Notes under the pieces: generated by a model
What the model was told of the DNA's origin: nothing
Database searches by the model: none
What the model saw: the letters and a program-made list of their open reading frames with translations, nothing else
DNA from: Acanthamoeba sp. SK_2022b
Taxonomy: Eukaryota > Discosea > Longamoebia > Acanthamoebidae
DNA: 17,174 nucleotides
NCBI GenBank assembly: GCA_027943245.1
Contig: JANDJZ010000858.1
Span: 1-17,174 of the forward strand
Direction: 5' to 3'
Shown here: piece after piece, positions 11,701-17,174 of the stretch
How positions within the stretch are numbered: the first letter of the stretch is position 1
Layout: each line of letters opens with the position of its first letter
Translations under genes and position numbers: made by a program

Positions 11701-12289
11701 CCGGGTTATTTCATTTCATTTTCATTATTAAATTATTCATTTTTATTTTATTTTATTTTATTTTATTTATTTTCGGCCACCACCGCCACCTTACCGGAGG
11801 GATTCACGATGTTGTCGCCCAGCTTGAGCGTGCGCCCGGAGAGACCCTGTACACGACGAGACAAAGCGAGCGTCAGCGCATCGATACGCGCGTGTGCGTG
11901 CGGTGCGTGGGGACGCGTGTATGTGGACCGACCTGGAGGGTGCCGCCGGCGGAGGCCTCGACCACGGTGGAAGTGTCGATATCGCCGCTGCCGGAGGCGT
12001 CCACGCAGTCGATCACCTTGACCTTGCCATCGCTCGTGATCTGTCCGTCCACGAAAATCAGCGAATTGCGAGCGCGCGCGTGTGTGCGTGTGTGCGGTAA
12101 AAAGCGTACGCGAAGGCCATCGGCGCCGGGATCGACGCCCGAGTCAAAGATGGCGACGACCACGCCGCGGCCGTCGTACTCGGGGTGCTCGCTCACGAAC
12201 TGGGCGGCTTGGGTCTCCTCCTTGGGCATGAGGTTCTTCCCCGGGAACTGCGGCTGCGTAGCCGCTCTCGCGCTGCCCTGCTTTTCCAT
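5640..12289 (-). CDS. TPP2: Tripeptidyl-peptidase II, 30-exon gene
   Basis: TPP2 is a giant cytosolic subtilisin-family serine exopeptidase that removes N-terminal tripeptides from proteasome products. Proposed exons are 12289-12110, 12040-11933, 11846-11795, 11682-11622, 11516-11413, 11338-11069, 11001-10924, 10853-10791, 10657-10539, 10450-10373, 10280-10207, 10113-10028, 9945-9827, 9732-9509, 9432-9266, 9171-9010, 8910-8793, 8661-8448, 8379-8266, 8179-8072, 7936-7833, 7728-7655, 7561-7420, 7328-7204, 7117-6861, 6691-6617, 6539-6452, 6333-6202, 6052-5901 and 5813-5640. All junctions are GT-AG and in phase, giving 1273 residues (human 1249). The catalytic triad is Asp49 ([10 protein letters not shown]), His261 (SHGTHVAG) and Ser446 (NGTSMSSP). 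The oxyanion Asn359 lies in SSAGNNGP. The C-terminus carries [10 protein letters not shown], matching the family end. A charged low-complexity insert ([17 protein letters not shown]) lies in exon 25. The first in-frame ATG is at 12289. Introns hold CA/TG repeats and A/T-rich stretches. Confidence 0.96.
6072..6149. repeat. (CA)39 microsatellite in TPP2 intron 28
   Basis: An uninterrupted dinucleotide run, read as CA on the plus strand and TG on the TPP2 sense strand. It ends 19 nt before the 3' end of intron 28 (6053-6201). Confidence 0.97.
8672..8718. repeat. (AC)23 microsatellite in TPP2 intron 17
   Basis: A dinucleotide run that reads TG in the TPP2 sense direction. It stops 10 nt before the intron's 3' end (8662) and is followed on the plus strand by a CG-rich run. 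Confidence 0.97.
8946..9000. repeat. GGAATG short repeat array in TPP2 intron 16
   Basis: Six copies of GGAATG lie at 8946, 8953, 8960, 8978, 8985 and 8995, mostly spaced 7 nt apart. They sit inside intron 16 (8911-9009), next to the donor side in the sense direction. Confidence 0.9.
10281..10330. repeat. Imperfect (GT)n tract in TPP2 intron 10
   Basis: GT/TTGT repeats fill the 3' half of intron 10 (10281-10372). In the sense direction they read CA/ACAA right up to the acceptor CACACAACAG. Confidence 0.9.
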
Positions 12290-12648
12290 TCTTTTTTCTT
12301 CTTGCAGGTGGTGAGTCACCACTCAGATCTAGTGGCAAGTTTGATAAAACAGTGAATAATAAACCAAAAATACAAGTTTAATGAAAAAAAGTGAAATAAT
12401 AAACCAAAAATATGGTGGCAACTATAAAAACGAGTGTGACAAGCACGGGAGAAAGCAAAGGGCACCTGGTAGTCTAGTTACAAGTTGTTTTGAAGGATCA
12501 AATATGCTTGATGTGCGCTGGATGCGTCGCCAGCGAAGGATGAGGTTGTGGCTGCTGCGGTTCCAAATTTCTGTTTCGGTTTTTGTTTTCTTTTTGTTTT
12601 TGTTTTTTAATTTTTGTTTTCAATTTCATTTCTACGACGTAGCACGAG
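12290..12648. promoter_or_regulatory. Divergent TPP2/GID8 promoter spacer
   Basis: This 359-bp gap separates two start codons on opposite strands. It contains a plus-strand TATAAAAA at 12423-12430, suited to GID8. It also has a T-rich tract at about 12567-12640 ending in TACGACGTAG just before the GID8 ATG, which resembles a 3' splice site and suggests a 5' UTR intron. An A-rich direct repeat (12352-12372 and 12391-12412, core AATAAACCAAAAATA) is present as well. No TATA box for TPP2 is obvious. Confidence 0.55.
12308..12322. promoter_or_regulatory. Palindromic AP-1/GCN4-type site upstream of TPP2
   Basis: GTGGTGAGTCACCAC is a 15-bp near-perfect palindrome centred on TGAGTCA, the classical bZIP AP-1/GCN4 half-site pair. 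It lies 19-33 nt before the TPP2 ATG, probably in its leader or core promoter. Binding is not shown by sequence alone. Confidence 0.45.
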
Positions 12649-13598
12649 ATGAGCCACGCCCTGTTCCTTCATCGAAGCGGCTCAGGGTCGCATGCAACGC
12701 GGCAGAGGGTGCATCTCCACTCTCAAAGCGACCCTCACCACCACCACCAGCGGGCACCGCCGCCCCCTCCCTCCTTCACCCACGATGAATGGCAAAGCAA
12801 GATGGCCCAAACCAAGCTCGATAGTCGATATCCTTTCCACCCCATTCGTTCCTTGCTCCCCCCCCCCTTGCGCTTCGGCTTTATTCATTGCAATGATGTT
12901 GTCCTTAACCTACCTACGGATCTCAACGAGCTGGTCATGAACTTCTTCGTGGTAGAGGGCTACAAAGATGCTGCCGCCATCTTCCAAAAGGAGGCTTCCG
13001 TCGACCGTACAAACCCCCCCCCCACTCACCTCCCCCTCTCGAGTCCAACGCTCACCTTCCCTTGGCGGCGCGCGTAGCGGACATGGACCTCGAGTCGATC
13101 ACGGGGCGAATGGAGGTGCGCACGTCGGTGCAGAACGGCGACATCCCCGCCGCCATCGAGAAGGTCAACCAGCTCGACCCCGAGGTGCGTCCGTGTCAGC
13201 GACCATGGATCATGGTGGCGGGCGGGGTGGTGACCCGCGCCTCGTGTCGTGTCGTGTCGTGTGCGAACCAGATCTTGAGCGAGAACACGGAGCTGGTGTT
13301 CCACATGAAGCAGCAGCAGCTGATCGAGCTCATCCGCAAGGGCGACGTCGACGCTGCGCTGGAGTTTGCGCAGCAGGAGCTCTCCTCGCTCGGCCAAGAC
13401 AACGTGAGTTGCCCCCCTCCCCCCACTCCCCCTCTCCTCTCCTCCCACGCGCGACGCTCGGCGCTCAACGACATCGAACCACTCCACAGCCACAGTTCCT
13501 GGGCGAGCTGGAGCGCACGATGGCCCTGCTGGCCTTCGACGTCACCAACGCGTCATCTCCGGTCGCCTCTCTCCTCGAGACGCGACAAAGGTCCATTG

Positions 13599-13645
<47 letters not shown>

Positions 13646-14046
13646 AACAACACACAACGCTGGGCTCACCCCTTTTGGTTCTGGAATGGGACAGGCTCAA
13701 GGTGGCGAGCGAGGTCAACGCCGCGCTTCTCAGCAGCCAGGGCCAGGACCAGGGTAGACCTCGCCGCCCCACTCTTTGCCTTTGCATACGGCTCATCGAC
13801 GAGAGCAACAATGGTGACCACGTGGTGTGGCGAGCAGAGGCCAAGCTGGTGGACCTGTTGCGGATGGTCAAGTGGGCGCAGGACAAGGTGGCGGGGCAGG
13901 GGGTGACTTTCCCGCGCATCACCAACCTGGGCGACGCCTCCTTCTCGGACTCGCCTTCCTCGGGCGCTTCGTCATCCTCGTCGTCGTCTACCGCCGCTTC
14001 CTCGTCCGTCGGCTCGTCGGGCTCGCTCCGCTTCAAGTCTTTTTAG
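12649..14046 (+). CDS. GID8: GID8/TWA1-like CTLH E3 ligase scaffold (LisH-CTLH-CRA)
   Basis: GID8 is a core scaffold of the CTLH/GID ubiquitin ligase, linking RanBP9-type and RING subunits. Coding exons are 12649-12827, 12918-13006, 13078-13184, 13272-13403, 13490-13590, 13695-13753 and 13838-14046, giving 291 residues (human 228). The family opening TxDEW is at 44-48 (THDEW). LisH covers about 61-93 (DLNELVMNFFVVEGYKDAA). CTLH covers about 93-152 (FHMKQQQLIELIRKGDVDAA runs through its end), and CRA follows (ELERTMALLAFD, RLKVASEVNAALL, LRMVKWAQDKV). The first intron appears to be U12-type AT-AC; removing it aligns the TxDEW-to-LisH distance exactly (21 residues) with human GID8. The N-terminal 43 residues (His/Pro-rich) and the Ser-rich C-terminal tail are extra. 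The true start could lie upstream, in another exon. Identity is firm; the N-terminus is less so. Confidence 0.94.
12828..12917 (+). other. Candidate U12-type AT-AC intron in GID8
   Basis: The donor is ATATCCTTT (12828-12836), the AT-AC U12 consensus. The branch site TCCTTAAC (12902-12909) is the U12 consensus and lies 9-10 nt before the acceptor TAC (ends 12917). The 90-nt segment contains no AG, so no U2 acceptor exists. Splicing keeps the frame (AGT CG + G GAT) and yields the family spacing between TxDEW and the LisH motif. It has no in-frame stop. Confidence 0.85.
13600..13643. repeat. (CA)22 microsatellite in GID8 intron 5
   Basis: A pure CA run in the sense strand that begins nine bases after the start of the intron (13591). 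Confidence 0.97.
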
Positions 14047-14072
14047 TCTGCCTCTACACGCATGTAAATAAC

Positions 14073-14104
14073 AATAAAAAAAAACAAATAACAAATAACA
14101 AATA
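14073..14104 (+). terminator. GID8 poly(A) signal and A-rich 3' end
   Basis: AATAAA at 14073-14078 lies 27 nt after the GID8 stop. It runs into an A-rich stretch with three tandem ACAAATA units (14084-14104). The 115-bp gap is shared with the convergent Sas10-type gene, for which no minus-strand AATAAA is visible. Confidence 0.6.
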
Positions 14105-14161
14105 AATAATAATTATACAAAAAGATGAGTAGAGAGCAAGAGGCGCAGGAAAGCGATACGC

Positions 14162-14702
14162 TCAAGAAGACTTTAGTGAGACGCTCTTGACAACGTTCAT
14201 GTTGATGCCGCTGGCCTCGCCGTCGTAGTGGACCGGGTTCATGCGACTCTTCACGCCCGGCCTGAGGCCGTTGAGCTTCTTCATGGCCTTGGAGTACTTG
14301 TTCTTGAGCTTGACGCGGCTGTTGCGGCACTCCTTGCGTCGTCGCTTGGTCAGACCCTTGTTCTTCTCGATCTGGTAGTTGATCTTACGCTTCTCGCCCT
14401 CGGCCAACTTGGGCTCTTGACGGAACGCCACCTTCGTCTTGGGCCTGAACTCCAGCAGATTAGCATCAACGATGAAGGAATCATGGGCAATTTGGGAGGC
14501 AGAACATCAATTTTCGCAACTCTCCTGCCAGCTTGCGCGTGGTGAAGATGCATCGAGATGGGTGAGCGACATACTTCTTATACTGGGCCTTTCGGGCTTG
14601 GTTCTTCTGTTCCTTGATCTGTCGGACCTGCTCGTAGAGCGGATCCTCTCTTACCTTGGCCGCCTGACCGCCCCCGCCGCCTGATCCGTTACGCTTCGGC
14701 AT
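14162..14702 (-). CDS. Sas10/Utp3 C-terminal domain protein, short form
   Basis: Sas10/Utp3 is a small-subunit processome protein needed for 18S rRNA maturation in the nucleolus. Exons 14702-14575 and 14444-14162, joined from AAGAA|GTATGT to GTTCAG|G, give 136 residues. Residues 19-43 (REDPLYEQVRQIKEQKNQAR) resemble the helical segment before the C-terminal domain. Residues 60-136 are the Sas10 C-terminal domain, with the hallmark KRKINYQIEKNKGLT, the basic stretch through RVKLKNKYSKAMKKL and the late GEASGI motif. The acidic N-terminus and C1D/Utp3 domain of normal family members (several hundred residues) are absent. Only 338 bp separate this start from the next divergent gene. Further 5' exons cannot be excluded: a strong minus-strand pyrimidine tract (14811-14865) precedes CCGCAG, then an 18-nt block and GTATGT. 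It could be the main UTP3 with missing exons, or a truncated paralogue. Confidence 0.78.
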
Positions 14703-15040
14703 CTCCTCTCCGCTCGAATGTTGATTATCGTAATTGACGCTCTCGATTTCGGCCCGCGAAAAAGAAAAGAACGGAAACATACCAGCCACACATTCCAGTA
14801 CTGCGGAATGCGAGGATAAAGAGAAAAGAAGAAAAGAAAATGACAAAAAAGAGGCAGATTTGGTTATTAGCGATCTTTGTGCCACAACACTCCTACGCTT
14901 TCAACTTTTCGTCTTCTGCAACTTCCCATTAGCAGTACTCTGCCTACTGGACGCGAGTAGCACTTTTTTGTTTCCCCATTTTTCTTTGCGCTCCAGATCA
15001 GCTCACACGTCTTCGCGATCGATTCGAGATCCCAGCCTCA
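14703..15040. promoter_or_regulatory. Divergent spacer, Sas10-type gene and unknown gene
   Basis: This 338-bp spacer lies between two divergent start codons. On the minus strand it has a pyrimidine-rich tract (14811-14865) ending in CCGCAG (to 14801) and a GTATGT donor at 14782, so it may contain a small untranslated or extra 5' exon (14783-14800) of the Sas10-type gene. No clear TATA element was found. Confidence 0.4.
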
Positions 15041-17174
15041 ATGATGAGCACAACCACCCATTTTGATCCGTCTTCCTCCTCTCCTTCTTCCTCTACTACG
15101 TCTGCCAACAACAGCGCTGCAGGCATCGTTATGGAACCGCAGGATCAGGAGGTGAGAGTGTACAGGGATTGCGTGCGTGGGGTGCGCCGCGTAGCGGGAC
15201 TCAAGCGGCAGCAGCTGTCGGCGGGCGTGGACGTGGGCGTGGCCAGCGGCGCCGGCCTCTCTCTCCTCCTCTCCCCCCAGCACATCGAATTCGCCCTCGT
15301 CATCGACGCGCGACGCCTGCCTTCCTCTGCCTCCCCTTCCTCCCCTCCTCCCTCGGACAACAGCAGCGAACCGAGATGGCTGGGCTTCAGCTATTTCGGC
15401 TATCTCGAGAACTTGAGGCGATGCTTCCGCAAGCCCCACGATGATCTCCTTTCCTACTTCAAGATCATCCACGTACCCCTCCCTCCTTTCTCGTTTTTTT
15501 TTTTTTTTTTGTAGCTATTAACGATCAATTTTTAATTATTATTTTTTGTTTATTTCAATGGCTGCGTGTGTGTTGCGTGTGCGCGCGTGCGATGCGTGCA
15601 GGAAAACCTGACGACGCAGTTCAGCGACCCGTACGCCTCGCCACTCCTCTTCGTCGGCAACTCCTACGAGAAGGCCTTTTGGCAGGTAATCGCACCGTGA
15701 CCCCCCTCCCCACCCCCACCCACACTCCTCCAACCCAAACAAACGCTGTAGTGACAACAACGGCGCTGATGATTGGTTGATTGTTTGTTTGTTGATTGTT
15801 GGTTGGTTGGTTGATTGATTGTTTGCAGATCTCGTCTCCGGAGGCGCCGCACAGCGTGGTGGGGTTCATTCCATTCCGGCCCGTCTCGCTGTTCCACTCC
15901 CTCAAGTCCCACCCCATAATCGCCATGGAGGGCGGCAACTACCCGGTCTTCACGATGCTCTCGGGCGTCGACCGCCACCGGCTGCGCGCGGCCTCGCCCG
16001 AGCTGGAGGCGCGCTACCAGCAGGCCGTGCAGAGCGCGACGGCCCTCGTCAGCCCCCACAAGCTGTCCCACCTCCAGGTCCACTCCGTGCTCAGCTCCAA
16101 GCGCGCCGCCCACAACGCCAAGAAGGCCGCAGCCGCCGCCTCTGCCGCCGACGACGCCCAGCCCGCCCACAAGTACGCGCGCGTGTGTGGCCGCGTGTTG
16201 TGTGTGTGGTGACGTGGCATGACGTGGCGTGGCGTGACGTGGCATGCAAGGTATTCGGGGGAGGTGGTGCGCAAGCTGGCGGACGACTTCTACAAGCACT
16301 ACTCGTCGGGGCGGGCGGAGAAGGCCCTCCAGCCCATCCTCGTGTCGGGGCTGGTCCTCTCCCTCGGGTCCGTCACCCGCGAGGTCGAGCTCGTCACCCT
16401 CAGGCACGCCCCCCCTCCCCCCTAACCCCCGTTGCCCCCCCCCCCGCTCTTGATTGGACTGACACGCGACGCGCGACAGCATGGCGGCGACGGGGAAGAC
16501 GCATCTGATGCAGGCGGCGCAGATCCTGCCGCCGTTGAGCGCGTCGAGCGCGGGCGGCGGCGGCAAGGCCCTCAAGGACAACCTGCCCGACGCCGACCGC
16601 CTGGCCAAGGAGCTCGACCACTACCAGAAGCGACTCGAGGTTCGAGGCCCGCCCCTCCCCCCCTTCGCTCCGTCCAATGGCAAAGCGTTGGCGCTCTGTT
16701 GACTTAATGGTGTTGCGCTATGTGTGGAATGCAGCAATTGAAGCTGTTGCTGGCGCAGGAGCCCCGCATCGCGATCTACAACCCGTTCCTGTCGGCCGCC
16801 GGCACGGTAGTCCTGCCCACGCCCGCCCAGTCGGCGTCGTCGTCCTCGGCCCACGGCCACCACCAGCAGCCGCCGCCCCAGCAGCAATTCATGTCGACAC
16901 AAACAACCGCCCCTGCCGCCGTGTCGACGTCGACGGCGCCGTCGCTCCTCACGGCCTCGCTCCAGCAGCGGGCCCAGCCCACGGCCACGTCGGCATCGCC
17001 TCGAGGAGGCCACCACCAGCCGCCGGCGGTGGCCCAGGCCACGGAGCCCACGATCGATTTCCCCGCGCCTATTGCTGTCGACAACAACAGCGGCGGCGGC
17101 ATTAATGGCGGCGGCCACGTCAGCAACGCCAGCCACGGAAGTGGCGGCGGCGGTCGACAGCCGTCGCCGGTGCC
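15041..17174 (+). CDS. Unrecognised multi-exon protein, 3' end beyond window
   Basis: I do not recognise this protein. Proposed exons are 15041-15472, 15602-15685, 15829-16172, 16251-16403, 16480-16639 and 16735 to the edge. They join in phase to about 537 residues with no stop. Residues 1-28 are Ser/Thr-rich. A likely folded region spans about 34-225 and includes RWLGFSYFGYLENLRRCF, SPLLFVGNSYEKAFWQ and IAMEGGNYPVFTMLSGV. An Ala-rich patch lies near 264-280, and a second conserved-looking block follows (YSGEVVRKLADDFYKHYSSG). A helical, coiled-coil-like stretch (about 370-400, ADRLAKELDHYQKRLEQ) precedes a low-complexity tail rich in Gln, Pro, His, Ser and Gly. The exon 4/5 junction needs a GC donor. 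The tail suggests a regulatory or scaffold protein, but that is only inference. Confidence 0.72.
16210..16243. repeat. Three TGACGTGGC repeats in intron 3 of the unknown gene
   Basis: TGACGTGGC occurs at 16210-16218, 16220-16228 and 16235-16243, with partial GCGTGGCG copies between. The unit contains a CRE/G-box-like ACGTGGC core. It lies just before the acceptor at 16250. Confidence 0.85.
16404..16479 (+). other. Candidate GC-AG intron
   Basis: The reading frame meets a stop soon after AG|GCACGC at 16404. The in-frame continuation starts at 16480 after GCGACAG. GCACGC is the T-to-C form of GTACGC, the donor used repeatedly in TPP2. No GT in the same phase with a good context lies nearby. 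Confidence 0.65.

Noticed and set aside
12290..12322. Upstream TPP2 start at 12322
   Set aside because: The codon there is GTG, not ATG; the first in-frame ATG is at 12289, close to the length of the family N-terminus.
16480..16515. Walker A-like motif (ATGKTHLMQA) in the unknown protein
   Set aside because: The first glycine of GxxxxGKT is absent and no Walker B or AAA+ features follow; probably coincidence at an exon junction.

Overview
The window looks like nuclear DNA of a free-living amoebozoan close to Acanthamoeba. The evidence is GC-rich coding sequence, very dense short spliceosomal introns, introns full of CA/TG and CGTGT simple repeats, short intergenic gaps, and a gene set that is ordinary eukaryotic housekeeping. 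No bacterial operon, plasmid, phage, CRISPR or transposon signature was seen. The species assignment is inference from gene style and protein similarity, not from a database search.

Layout: 1-619 is the 3' flank of the first gene and holds nothing I recognise. A minus-strand, intronless CWC22 splicing-factor gene lies at 620-3004. A 561-bp divergent spacer separates it from plus-strand ARPC3 (Arp2/3 complex p21 subunit, four coding exons, 3566-4490). A minus-strand two-exon MYND zinc-finger gene of unknown role (4679-5538) converges on ARPC3. Minus-strand TPP2 (tripeptidyl-peptidase II) fills 5640-12289. I reconstructed it as 30 coding exons giving 1273 residues, with every junction in phase. 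A 359-bp divergent spacer leads to plus-strand GID8 (CTLH E3 ligase subunit, seven coding exons, 12649-14046). A short Sas10/Utp3 C-terminal-domain gene (minus, 14162-14702) converges on it. A plus-strand gene I do not recognise (15041 onward) runs off the right edge.

The genes do not form a pathway. They cover splicing, actin nucleation, peptide degradation downstream of the proteasome, ubiquitin ligation and ribosome assembly. They alternate as divergent and convergent pairs, so neighbouring genes share promoter spacers (3005-3565, 12290-12648, 14703-15040) and terminator spacers.

The most striking observation is a candidate U12-type AT-AC intron in GID8 (12828-12917). It has an ATATCCTTT donor, a TCCTTAAC branch site, a TAC acceptor, and no AG dinucleotide anywhere inside. 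It is 90 nt long and free of stops, so ordinary gene callers would read it as coding. Other points are a likely GC-AG intron in the last gene, TG repeats sitting where polypyrimidine tracts should be in two TPP2 introns, and a Sas10-type protein reduced to its C-terminal part.
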